Shown: positions 1 to 7,146, numbered from the stretch's first letter. The stretch is DNA of 10,818 bases from Planctomycetota bacterium (GCA_002695115.1 NZOA01000077.1:3497-14314); one strand, 5' to 3'. Notes: generated by a model not told the origin, from the sequence alone. Translations and numbers: made by a program.

Positions 1-2928
1 GAGGTTTATTATCATCTCAGCCGCGGTTTCGACCCCGCCTCGGCCCTGGACTTCGGTATCGCGGCCGGCAACCGTTTTGAGCGTACCTTCGCTTTTCAGA
101 AGGCCCGGGAACTTTTCGCTGAGATGGTTGCTTCCGTCGAAGATGACGAACAGCTGCCTGCGCGGCTTATGGTTCTCGAGCGGCTGGCCCGGGTTCAGGC
201 AGCCCTGCGGGATCATGAGGGAGCCATCGAGTCGCTCAAGCGAATTAACCAGGAAGAGGCCGGGACCCTGGAGCCTGCCACCAGGACGAACCTGTATCTG
301 CTGGAGGCGCAGGTGGTCGCCGTCATCGATCCGGGCCGGGCTCTGAAGATCCTTGCAAGGGCCCAGAAGATTATTGCAGATGAGCAGAGCCTCGAATCGA
401 TCAGGGTCCAGCTGGAGGTGACCCGGTGTCGGCTGAAGAGGCAGGACTGGAAGCGGACGATCAACTACGGGCTCAAGGGCGCTGAGTTGGCGCAGAAGGT
501 GCCGGACTGCGTCGAGCTCGGTATGTTCTATCGCCTGGTAGCTCGAGCGTTCTACCGAAAGGGAGATTATTCTCACGCGCTTGATAATTTTCAACGCGGT
601 CTCGCTGTCGCCGAGGAGCAGCAACATCACTCCCTGACGGTGAGCATCCTGGATGACCTCGGAAGGGTCTATCTCGAGCGCGGAAATCATTTCCGGGCCG
701 CGAGGTACTATTACAAAGCCCTGGAGATGCGCCAGCGTCAGCAGGATGTCTCCGGTCTCTGCAGATCTTATGACCAATTGGGTCTTGTCTATCGACGTGA
801 TGGTGACTACCACAAGACGATCGACAATCTCAGCCGCAGCCTGAATATGAAGCTGAGGATAGGTGATTTTGAGGGCCTCAATCCCACCCTCGGAACTCTC
901 GGCGATCTCTGCTTCCGCCTGGGTAATTACCAGGTTGCGATCGAGTATTTCCAGAAAGAGGTCGAGAACAGCAAGAAGGTAAAAGAGATCGAGGCCGACG
1001 AGACAGGAGGTCTCGCTGATGCCTTTGTGCGTATGGGACGCGTATATTTCGAGATTGGGGACCTGAAGGAAGCCGAGAAATTCTGCAAGCAGGCCCTGAT
1101 CCTCGCTTCCGAGTTCCAGCTGAAATCGTTTGAGGCCGATGGGCTACTCCTCGATGGAAATATCAAGGCCTGCCAGCTCGACTGGAACGTTGCCGAGAAG
1201 AGCCTCAAGCAGGCCGGTGATTCCTACGGGAAGCTAGGCCACAGGATCCGCCAGGCCTGCGCGTTGCTCGATCTCGCCGAGGCCAAGTTCAACCGCGAGT
1301 TTTACGCTGAGGCGCTCAAGCTCGCCTCCAGGGCACAGGTGATCGCTGAGGATGTGAGGGCGCTGGATCTTCAGGTGCGTGTCCTGACGGTCAAGGGGAA
1401 CGTCCACAGGCACCTGAAGGGAGGAAACCCTGAGAAGGTTCGCGAGCAATTGGGTAAGGCCATCGAGCTGAGCCAGAGGCTGAGCGATGTCAGGGTGCTC
1501 TTCGACCTGTACTACGCCCTGGCGAAGGTGCATCACACAGACCGGGAGTTTTCCGAGGCATCGACCTGTTACGGCAAGGCCGATGCCATCCTCAAGAGGA
1601 TCTCCGAGCAGGTGCCGGATGGATTGCGGTCGAAGTTTTCCGATGATCCCCGGCGGAAGATCTTCACGGAGGACTATTCGCGTTTCCGCAAGGAGTCGGA
1701 AGCCAAGAATCTCACGGCGGGAAGCCGTGAGAGAACCCTTTCTCACAGCGAGCTGCGGGAGCGTCCCGCGGGCTCGGATGATTACAAGAGCCTGCTTGAT
1801 AGCGTCTTGCTGATCAACACCCGGATGAACCAGCTCGATTTCCACCAGGGTTGCCTGGATGAGGCGCTGGCGCTGACCGAGGCCGAGCGAGGGCTCATCA
1901 TGTCAGTCAACGATCGGCAATACGAGACGGTCGCCTCGGTGGGCTTTGGCGAAGACTTCATCCAGCATCCGGAGGCTTCCTCCGCCAGCCAGCTTGCTGA
2001 AGACACGATTCGCCGCGGCCGCGGGTCATCCAGCAGTGGCGGCGAGGATGAGGCCCGCGGAAAATTGAGTCCCCTGAAGGTTCTGCAGGACAGGTCGGTC
2101 CTCGTTGTTCCCCTGAAGACAGAGGACCGAGTTCTCGGCAGCATCTATCTCGACCGGCTGAACTCGCTGGGGCCTTTTACCCAGAGGCACCAGCTGCTTG
2201 TGGAGACCTACGCCCTGCAGGTGGCTGCCGTTCTGCAGAACCGCAGGCAGCTTGACGTGGCGATCCGCGAGCCGGTAACGGGTTTCTATACACCCAGCTA
2301 TTTCCTCGACAGGCTGCGGGAGGAATACAGGCTCTTCAACCTGCACGACAGGTCATTCTGCCTGGCGGGTTTCTACCTCCCCGTGCTCGAGGATTCGGTG
2401 GGGGAAACCCAGAGTGGTCTTGGCGACAAGCTCGCCAGGGAGATCGCCTCGGTTGCCGAAGGGGCGACCGTCTGCTGGGGCAATCCAGTGCTCTACCTGC
2501 TGTTCCGGCATACGGATCTCGGTGTCGCCGAGGAATATACCGCCAGGGTACAGGAGAGGCTGCAGCTTCTGTTGGCGGAGGAGGTGCCCTACGAGGTGCT
2601 TCCTGTCGAGCGGCGGTACCAGCTCGGCTCGGATATCTATTTCGATTTGCGCCGGAAGCTGCTTCCCGATGAATGCGATCACAAGACGCTCACGGATCTC
2701 CGGCTCCTGCTTGCGAAGGATTTAAAGCTCAAGGATGCCAAGAGGATGCTTGAGCGTCAGATCATCGAGAGCACCCTCAGGAAGACCAACGGCAATATCA
2801 CCCATGCCGCCCGGGAGCTGGGTATCCACCGCCCGCAGCTTTCCAATTACCTGAAAAAATACGGGTTGAACAGGGAACTCTTCGAGAGCTCCATCGAGTC
2901 TCCCCGGATTACCCCGATGGAAAACTGA
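1..2928 (+). CDS. Large TPR-GAF-degenerate GGDEF-Fis HTH signalling regulator (5' end outside window)
   Basis: The reading frame is open from base 1, so the first ATG in view (124) is internal and the true start lies upstream. The first 41 codons read like the stretch that follows the AAA ATPase module in serine/threonine kinase-AAA-TPR proteins, so upstream kinase and ATPase domains are likely but unseen. Seen in order: TPR-type helical repeats (about 520-1600, with motifs such as AFYRKGDYSHALDNFQRGL and GRVYFEIGDLKEAEKFCKQA); a charged linker; a GAF domain (about 1780-2250, ending VVPLKTEDRVLGSIYLDR); a GGDEF-like fold (about 2257-2580) opening with EPVTGFYTPSYFLDRL but with WGNPVL where GGDEF should be; and a Fis-type helix-turn-helix (about 2749-2868, GNITHAARELGIHRPQLSNY). 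It probably integrates a protein-protein signal and a small ligand to control DNA binding. No sigma-54 AAA+ domain is visible between GAF and HTH. It converges on the PIG-L gene 29 bp away. Confidence 0.85.
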   Translation, partial: EVYYHLSRGFDPASALDFGIAAGNRFERTFAFQKARELFAEMVASVEDDEQLPARLMVLERLARVQAALRDHEGAIESLKRINQEEAGTLEPATRTNLYLLEAQVVAVIDPGRALKILARAQKIIADEQSLESIRVQLEVTRCRLKRQDWKRTINYGLKGAELAQKVPDCVELGMFYRLVARAFYRKGDYSHALDNFQRGLAVAEEQQHHSLTVSILDDLGRVYLERGNHFRAARYYYKALEMRQRQQDVSGLCRSYDQLGLVYRRDGDYHKTIDNLSRSLNMKLRIGDFEGLNPTLGTLGDLCFRLGNYQVAIEYFQKEVENSKKVKEIEADETGGLADAFVRMGRVYFEIGDLKEAEKFCKQALILASEFQLKSFEADGLLLDGNIKACQLDWNVAEKSLKQAGDSYGKLGHRIRQACALLDLAEAKFNREFYAEALKLASRAQVIAEDVRALDLQVRVLTVKGNVHRHLKGGNPEKVREQLGKAIELSQRLSDVRVLFDLYYALAKVHHTDREFSEASTCYGKADAILKRISEQVPDGLRSKFSDDPRRKIFTEDYSRFRKESEAKNLTAGSRERTLSHSELRERPAGSDDYKSLLDSVLLINTRMNQLDFHQGCLDEALALTEAERGLIMSVNDRQYETVASVGFGEDFIQHPEASSASQLAEDTIRRGRGSSSSGGEDEARGKLSPLKVLQDRSVLVVPLKTEDRVLGSIYLDRLNSLGPFTQRHQLLVETYALQVAAVLQNRRQLDVAIREPVTGFYTPSYFLDRLREEYRLFNLHDRSFCLAGFYLPVLEDSVGETQSGLGDKLAREIASVAEGATVCWGNPVLYLLFRHTDLGVAEEYTARVQERLQLLLAEEVPYEVLPVERRYQLGSDIYFDLRRKLLPDECDHKTLTDLRLLLAKDLKLKDAKRMLERQIIESTLRKTNGNITHAARELGIHRPQLSNYLKKYGLNRELFESSIESPRITPMEN

Positions 2929-2957
2929 GAGATCCCGGCTCTCCAGGTTCTTGACGC

Positions 2958-3767
2958 CTATACCGGAAAGATGGAGCGGAGTTCATCTCGGCCAGGCTGG
3001 CTGCCGAATTCGCAGAGTTCAAAGGCCTCGGCGAAGATGACCTCCCCGCCGCGTCCGCTTCCATAGGTCTCCAGCAGCAGTGGGCGGCAGGAGGCCGCTG
3101 GTCGAGCGAGGTGTTCGCTCCAGGTGGCCTTCAGCCATTGGAGTTTCTCAGCCGCTTCGGTAGGGACGCTGTCTTCGCCCGGCCCCATATTGTAGGCCAG
3201 CCATTCGTAGAATTGAGACTGGTGACAGTCGAGCGCTTTCCATTTCCGCTCAGCCACCGCGTCGATGTCGACGACCACATCCGTTCGGAAGGCCGCGGGC
3301 CTGGTGAACTCATCGAAGAGGTAGGCGATCACCGGGTTGGTCTCGAGATGGGGAACCTCGGGGCAGATAAGGGGTACGGTCACCATGTAGGCCGCATCCT
3401 GCACGAGGATCGATGTATAGCGGTGGTCAGGGTGGTAATCGTTCGGTCGATGGGTAAGGACCAGGTCCGGATCGATTTCTCTTATCCTGCGGATGAGCCC
3501 CAGCCGGTTTTCGAGGTCCGGAACGAGGCAGCCATCATCATTGTCGAGGATCTCATAGCGGCCTCCGAGCACCTCAGCCGCCCTGGCCGCCTCGTCCCGC
3601 CGCCGGCTCTCCAGCTCCGGAGGATCTTCCCGATGATGTCCTGCGTTACCGTTGGTCATGGAGATGAAGGTGACCTCGTCGCCACGGTCACTCCAGAGAG
3701 CCGCGCAGCCTCCCGCTAAAATGTCGCAATCATCCGGATGGGCGCCGATAACGAGGATCTTTTTCAT
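2958..3767 (-). CDS. PIG-L/LmbE family zinc-dependent deacetylase
   Basis: A 269-residue protein, usual for the family. It begins MKKILVIGAHPDD, which carries the hallmark AHPDD motif: His10 and Asp13 are expected zinc ligands and Asp12 the general base. The second family motif, HPDH at residues 112-115, supplies the third zinc ligand (His115). PIG-L family members remove acetyl groups from GlcNAc-linked substrates (GPI precursors, mycothiol and bacillithiol precursors, antibiotic intermediates) or cleave related amides. Sequence alone does not pick the substrate. No signal peptide is seen, so it is probably cytoplasmic. I chose the ATG at 3767 because the family motif starts immediately after it; the frame stays open to an ATG at 3947, but that extension has no family character and would lie antisense over the neighbouring plus-strand gene. 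No Shine-Dalgarno sequence precedes the chosen start. It is divergent from the GGCT-like gene. Confidence 0.88.
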   Translation of the reverse strand: MKKILVIGAHPDDCDILAGGCAALWSDRGDEVTFISMTNGNAGHHREDPPELESRRRDEAARAAEVLGGRYEILDNDDGCLVPDLENRLGLIRRIREIDPDLVLTHRPNDYHPDHRYTSILVQDAAYMVTVPLICPEVPHLETNPVIAYLFDEFTRPAAFRTDVVVDIDAVAERKWKALDCHQSQFYEWLAYNMGPGEDSVPTEAAEKLQWLKATWSEHLARPAASCRPLLLETYGSGRGGEVIFAEAFELCEFGSQPGRDELRSIFPV

Positions 3768-3812
3768 GATGATCTGGATACTGGAGGATACGTCTTCAAG
3801 AATAAGGCCATC
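3768..3812. promoter_or_regulatory. 45-bp divergent gap between PIG-L and GGCT-like genes
   Basis: The proposed starts at 3767 (minus) and 3813 (plus) leave 45 bp, which must hold both ribosome-binding regions. Any promoters would have to overlap each other or lie inside the opposing gene. The hexamer GGATAC occurs twice here (3774-3779 and 3785-3790). An AAGG six bases before the plus-strand ATG is a plausible weak ribosome binding site. I could not find convincing -10/-35 pairs for either gene. The regulatory role is inferred from geometry only. Confidence 0.35.
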
Positions 3813-4559
3813 ATGATACCCGTAGACAGGTTTGAGCCGGCACCACTTTACCAGCCTCGGGTCTATCCCGGGGCGAGCCCCCGAGAGTCCTTTCTTTACC
3901 TGGGAGACAGTATACAGCTTCTGGGTGATGTGCTGGACTTTCAGCAATTGGCTGAGACCCTCGAGAAGTTCGATTGTGTCTCCCTCGCCGATCGCCAGGC
4001 GGTTCTCTGCAGCGGCTCCAACGCCTGCCCTGCCCAGGTTCGTACGAAGCTCTCCGGAATCGACGGGGACCTGGGCGTACCCTTTCTCCTGGTCGATCTC
4101 GAGGGGGCTTCACCGGTCTTTGCCGCCCACGTCTCGAGCTACGGAGTGATCCCGGCAACCCTCGACAAGGTGGCTGGAAGCTCCAGGTGCCACCTGGCGT
4201 TCTTCACCGGCAGCCAGCTTGAGCGGGTCAACGCGACGGAGGGATCGAGGTATGAACTCAGTCGCCTGCAGGGGTTGCGGATGGAATGGAACGGTACCGA
4301 GCTCCGCGATCCACCCCTGGCCTATCTTTCCACCAGCGGAGTGCTGACTTTCGACGGCGTTCCGGCCAGGCTGGCTGAATACGATCAGGAATCTCTTATA
4401 GAGCGGGTTCTGAAGGAATTGGGGCAGCGATGTTCGTTCGCGGATTCGGAGGAATTCTTCTCGTCACCCGGAGCCTCCAGCACGGTTCTCAACCACGAGC
4501 TTCGTGCTGCGGGGATCTGGCGGCGTCACCAGCTCGCCCATGAGCCCGCGAGTCTCTGA
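3813..4559 (+). CDS. Uncharacterised protein with gamma-glutamylcyclotransferase-like motifs
   Basis: 248 residues from the ATG at 3813, which has AAGG just upstream. The same frame extends to an ATG at 3738, but that part overlaps the start of the divergent PIG-L gene and looks like its antisense. The core carries CSGSNACPAQVRTKL (residues 67-80), resembling the GSN loop of gamma-glutamylcyclotransferase-like (GGCT/BtrG/AIG2) folds. Further on, FFTGSQLERVNATEGSRYEL (130-149) matches the family pattern in which a glutamate in an E-G-x-x-Y context (Glu143, Tyr147) follows a 'q-l-e-r' helix. Between them lies SSYGVIPATL (108-117). GGCT-fold enzymes cyclise gamma-glutamyl or gamma-glutamylamine groups to 5-oxoproline or remove such caps. 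The N-terminal 60 residues are not recognised. No signal peptide is seen. The GGCT-like assignment is pattern-based inference; a conserved hypothetical of another fold is possible. The gene converges with the EboE-like gene 11 bp away. Confidence 0.6.
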   Translation: MIPVDRFEPAPLYQPRVYPGASPRESFLYLGDSIQLLGDVLDFQQLAETLEKFDCVSLADRQAVLCSGSNACPAQVRTKLSGIDGDLGVPFLLVDLEGASPVFAAHVSSYGVIPATLDKVAGSSRCHLAFFTGSQLERVNATEGSRYELSRLQGLRMEWNGTELRDPPLAYLSTSGVLTFDGVPARLAEYDQESLIERVLKELGQRCSFADSEEFFSSPGASSTVLNHELRAAGIWRRHQLAHEPASL

Positions 4560-4570
4560 TGGGCGGGAGG

Positions 4571-5800
4571 TCAGCGTGCGCTGAGTTTCTCGATGCTCTC
4601 CAGCAGCCAGCGGTACTCGCGTGAGATGCCGTCTATGAGCTTGCGCCGTCGCTGTGTTCCTCCTGCGAGGATGGGCCAGGTGTAGGTCTCGAAGACGAGA
4701 TGAGAGCAACTGCGCCGTTTGATGACCTCGCCTAGCGCTCGCTCGGTATCATCGCGGGTCGTGTGCAAACGCCTGTATTTTTTCAGGTAGAGCGGTACGT
4801 GGAAATGCGAACGAATCTCGACAACGTCAGGATGCTCTCCCTCCAGGAGCCTCTTCGGCAATTGGTCGAGGTCGGTACCTCTCCAGATGGCGCGGCCTTC
4901 TTCATCGGCTCCGCAGAATTGGTGAAAATATTTCGGCTCGTCCATGGCCCGGAGGTCCTTGAAGGCCGCGGGTGAGCGGTAGGGGTTTTTCAGCGCGACG
5001 GCGTTGGTCACATGGACCTTGCCGAGCTCGAGCCCGGCCTTTTGAAGCTCGCGCAGGTTCGAGACCTGGCCCTCGAAGAGTACCGAGAGGTGGCAGGTGT
5101 CGATGTTGACGGTGAAGACCTTTCTCAGGTCAGCCTCGATACGGGCCCTCGAACCTTTTTTCTTCCAGCGTTCAAGGGCGAGTGGACAGAGGTATTCTTC
5201 GAAGAACGAGATGACGTCTCGGGCTGTCTCGAAGGTGGTTTCCGGCTCCGGCTCAACGGCCAGCACCATGGGTCTTCCGTTCGCCTCCTCGATCTCGAGG
5301 AGGGCTTCGAGTGTCTGGAGATAGTTGGCAGCGAGCTTTCTGAAGACCGCCGGGCCGTGGCCGTGGCCCCGGAAGCATCCTCCCAGGGTGCTGATGGACA
5401 CCTTGAGTCCAGCCGGGGCGATTTCGTCAACGATACGGGCGATCCTGGAGGTCCAGCGCGCGCGCTGCGGGCTGACCCACGAGGGCTGGTAAACGGTTTC
5501 CTTGACCCGCCGGGCGTGAAAGTCACTCAGGGGGTAGGCGTTTACCGAGAAGAGCACGAGGCCTGATTCTTCCAGGAATTCTCGGAACTCCAGTCGCGCC
5601 CTGCGCGTCGACAGGTCCTTTGCCGCTCCAATGCCCAGGCGCAGTTCCAGTCCGCAGGACTCGGAACCGAAGACGCGCTCGCGAATTGGCACGGTGTATT
5701 CTTCGAGGGAGCGGTAGACGGCCTCCATGTTTTCGCCGGGGTGGACGTTGGTGCTGTAGCCCAACTGGAGCGGCTGGCGTTTACTGTGCGGCTTGTTCAT
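4571..5800 (-). CDS. eboE: EboE-like TIM-barrel protein (xylose isomerase-like fold)
   Basis: 409 residues, near the usual EboE length. The start matches the family opening (LGYSTNVHPGENMEAV, residues 13-28), followed by RLGIGAAKDLS (54-64), FSVNAYPLSDFHARRVKETV (84-103, family-typical) and STLGGCFRG (137-145). Candidate metal or substrate residues sit at the ends of predicted barrel strands: EPEPE (183-187), DTCH (234-237), KVHVT (261-265), HFHVPLY (332-338) and ETYTW (371-375). EboE belongs to the ebo gene set found in several bacteria and linked in cyanobacteria to moving a metabolite (scytonemin precursor) to the periplasm; its reaction is unknown. No other ebo gene (UbiA-like EboC, sugar phosphate cyclase-like EboD, TatD-like EboB) is in this window. 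No Shine-Dalgarno sequence is seen before the ATG at 5800. Another xylose isomerase-like sugar epimerase is the main alternative. Confidence 0.78.
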   Translation of the reverse strand: MNKPHSKRQPLQLGYSTNVHPGENMEAVYRSLEEYTVPIRERVFGSESCGLELRLGIGAAKDLSTRRARLEFREFLEESGLVLFSVNAYPLSDFHARRVKETVYQPSWVSPQRARWTSRIARIVDEIAPAGLKVSISTLGGCFRGHGHGPAVFRKLAANYLQTLEALLEIEEANGRPMVLAVEPEPETTFETARDVISFFEEYLCPLALERWKKKGSRARIEADLRKVFTVNIDTCHLSVLFEGQVSNLRELQKAGLELGKVHVTNAVALKNPYRSPAAFKDLRAMDEPKYFHQFCGADEEGRAIWRGTDLDQLPKRLLEGEHPDVVEIRSHFHVPLYLKKYRRLHTTRDDTERALGEVIKRRSCSHLVFETYTWPILAGGTQRRRKLIDGISREYRWLLESIEKLSAR

Positions 5801-5865
5801 TTAGCGGAACTGTTCATTTTTCCGGAGCCGGCCTTTAAAAGGCTGTGCAAACTGTCGGGTCCCTG

Positions 5866-5893
5866 ATTCTAACCAGAAGCGAGAATGGCGCAA
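5866..5893 (-). promoter_or_regulatory. Candidate sigma-70-type promoter for the EboE-like gene
   Basis: On the minus strand, TTGCGC (5893-5888) is followed after 16 bases by TAGAAT (5871-5866), which matches five of six positions of the -10 consensus. The -35 matches only three of six. Transcription would start about 60 bases before the eboE-like ATG at 5800. The leader would contain the short palindrome GCCTTTTAAAGGC (5831-5843). The position fits the gene direction, but the call rests on motif resemblance only. Confidence 0.33.
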
Positions 5894-5901
5894 GTGCGAC
5901 G

Positions 5902-5913
5902 GTCTAGGGTGTT
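5902..5913 (+). repeat. 12-bp intergenic direct repeat, copy 1
   Basis: GTCTAGGGTGTT occurs here exactly and again at 7135-7146 in the same orientation, both outside coding sequence. This copy lies eight bases upstream of the candidate eboE -35 and 157 bp before rfbB. The identity stops sharply on both sides. It could be a protein binding site; this is inference. Confidence 0.5.
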
Positions 5914-6070
5914 TTCGAATAGTCGTCGCGAGCCATCGTCACATAAAAGGCCACGTTCCCGCGGTCTTTGCGGGTAATTGGCGGGGTTTCGAATCTCGCT
6001 CAATTGCTCAATCAGATGACGGATCGGGTCGATAATGTGAGAGCGAGCCTAATTTTCCGGAGCGACCTGA

Positions 6071-7096
6071 ATGAAGACGATCCTCGTTACTGGCGGGGCT
6101 GGTTTTATCGGAAGTGACCTGGTGAGGCTGATCCTTGCCGAAGAGCCCGATACCAGTGTGCTCACCTACGATCTCCTCACCTACGCGGGAAATCTTGATA
6201 ACCTCAAGAGCTGTATCCGGGATTCCCGGCATCGGTTCGCCAGGGGAGACATCTGTGACCGCGAGCGAGTCGGCGAGTTGCTGAGCTCAGGAGAGGTTTC
6301 CCATATCATCAATCTCGCCGCCGAGAGTCATGTCGACCGCTCGATACTTGGGCCGAAGGGTTTTGCCGAGACAAACGTCCTGGGGACAGTCGCTCTTCTC
6401 GAGGCCGCGTGCGAGGCGGGCATCGAACGTTTCGTCCAGGTTTCGACCGATGAGGTCTACGGGTCGCTGGGTTCCGAAGGGAGCTTCAGTGAAGAGAGCC
6501 CACTAGCGCCCAGCTCGCCCTATAGCGCCTCGAAGGCGGCCGCGGATCATTTCGTGGAAGCCTTCGGTCGTACCTTCGGGATGGACGTTATCATCACCCG
6601 GTGCTCGAACAATTACGGACCCTTCCAGTTTCCCGAGAAGCTTATTCCACTGATGATTCGAAACGCGATGAACGATGAGCCGCTGCCGATCTACGGAGAT
6701 GGCCTGCAGGTCAGAGACTGGATTCACGTAGGGGATCATTCCCGCGCCCTGCTCTCGGTATTGAAGAATGGAGAGTCCGGCGGGATCTACAACATCGGCG
6801 GCGGCAACGAGAGGACCAACCTCGATGTAGTCAAATCCGTACTTCGGGTGCTTGGTAAACCTGAGAGCCTTATCCGGCATATCGAGGACAGGCCGGGTCA
6901 TGACAGGCGCTATTCGATGGATGCCTCGAAAATTCGGGCGGAGCTGGACTGGCAGGCTGAGGTGGAGTTTGAGCGGGGCATCGAGAATACGGTCCAGTGG
7001 TACATCGACAACAGGGACTGGCTCGAATCGGTTATCACGGGAGAATATCGAAATTATTACTCCGCCTGGTATTCAGGCGGCAGGACGACAGGCTGA
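6071..7096 (+). CDS. rfbB: dTDP-glucose 4,6-dehydratase
   Basis: 341 residues, the normal family length. The enzyme converts dTDP-D-glucose to dTDP-4-keto-6-deoxyglucose, the branch point to dTDP-L-rhamnose and other deoxysugars for surface glycans; it is a cytoplasmic extended-SDR protein. Seen: the NAD-binding loop TGGAGFIGS (7-15); NLAAESHVDRSI (81-92), diagnostic for this enzyme; STDEVYG (125-131), giving the catalytic Thr126-Asp127-Glu128 triad; YSASK (151-155) with Tyr151 and Lys155; and the substrate-loop signature RCSNNYGPFQFPEKLIPL (177-194). All key residues are present, so it should be active. The ATG at 6071 follows a GGAG at an 8-base spacing, the clearest ribosome binding site in the window. 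The usual partners rmlA, rmlC and rmlD are not next to it. The ABC exporter gene follows 77 bp downstream and may be co-transcribed. The synonym rmlB is also used. Confidence 0.95.
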   Translation: MKTILVTGGAGFIGSDLVRLILAEEPDTSVLTYDLLTYAGNLDNLKSCIRDSRHRFARGDICDRERVGELLSSGEVSHIINLAAESHVDRSILGPKGFAETNVLGTVALLEAACEAGIERFVQVSTDEVYGSLGSEGSFSEESPLAPSSPYSASKAAADHFVEAFGRTFGMDVIITRCSNNYGPFQFPEKLIPLMIRNAMNDEPLPIYGDGLQVRDWIHVGDHSRALLSVLKNGESGGIYNIGGGNERTNLDVVKSVLRVLGKPESLIRHIEDRPGHDRRYSMDASKIRAELDWQAEVEFERGIENTVQWYIDNRDWLESVITGEYRNYYSAWYSGGRTTG

Positions 7097-7134
7097 TGGA
7101 AGGACGAAGGCTTTTATTTACAGCATCCATAAGA

Positions 7135-7146
7135 GTCTAGGGTGTT
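7135..7146 (+). repeat. 12-bp intergenic direct repeat, copy 2
   Basis: Second exact copy of GTCTAGGGTGTT, in the 77-bp gap between rfbB and the ABC exporter gene, ending 27 bp before the exporter ATG. A TACAAT (7159-7164) lies just downstream; with no -35 at the right spacing and only nine bases to the ATG, a promoter there would give an almost leaderless transcript. Confidence 0.5.

Larger units (their letters stand above)
5801..6070. other. Divergent intergenic region between eboE-like and rfbB
   Basis: This 270-bp stretch has no credible protein gene and is more AT-rich in places than the flanking genes. It holds the candidate eboE promoter, a 12-bp element (5902-5913) that recurs before the ABC exporter gene, a 13-base palindrome (5831-5843), and a small hairpin, CCCGC-7 nt-GCGGG (5958-5974), without a T run. 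For rfbB, GATAAT (6031-6036) is a fair -10 but no well-spaced -35 is visible; TTGCTC (6004-6009) is 21 bases away, too far for a standard promoter. The rfbB Shine-Dalgarno GGAG is at 6059-6062. Confidence 0.6.

Noticed and set aside
1234..1845. A 203-codon minus-strand frame within the regulator
   Set aside because: Antisense to the TPR/linker coding region, with no recognisable motif or ribosome binding site.
2927..2943. GAGAG-7 nt-CTCTC hairpin between the regulator and PIG-L gene
   Set aside because: Short stem that overlaps the stop codon and has no T run on either strand, so not credible as a terminator.
3111..3719. A 202-codon plus-strand frame over the PIG-L gene
   Set aside because: Antisense to a gene with intact AHPDD and HPDH motifs; no independent family signal.
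3738..3812. 25-residue N-terminal extension of the GGCT-like protein
   Set aside because: It overlaps the first codons of the divergent PIG-L gene and reads as their antisense; the ATG at 3813 has an AAGG nearby.
3768..3947. N-terminal 60-residue extension of the PIG-L protein
   Set aside because: Family members start at the MKKILVIGAHPDD strand; the extension is antisense to the GGCT-like gene.
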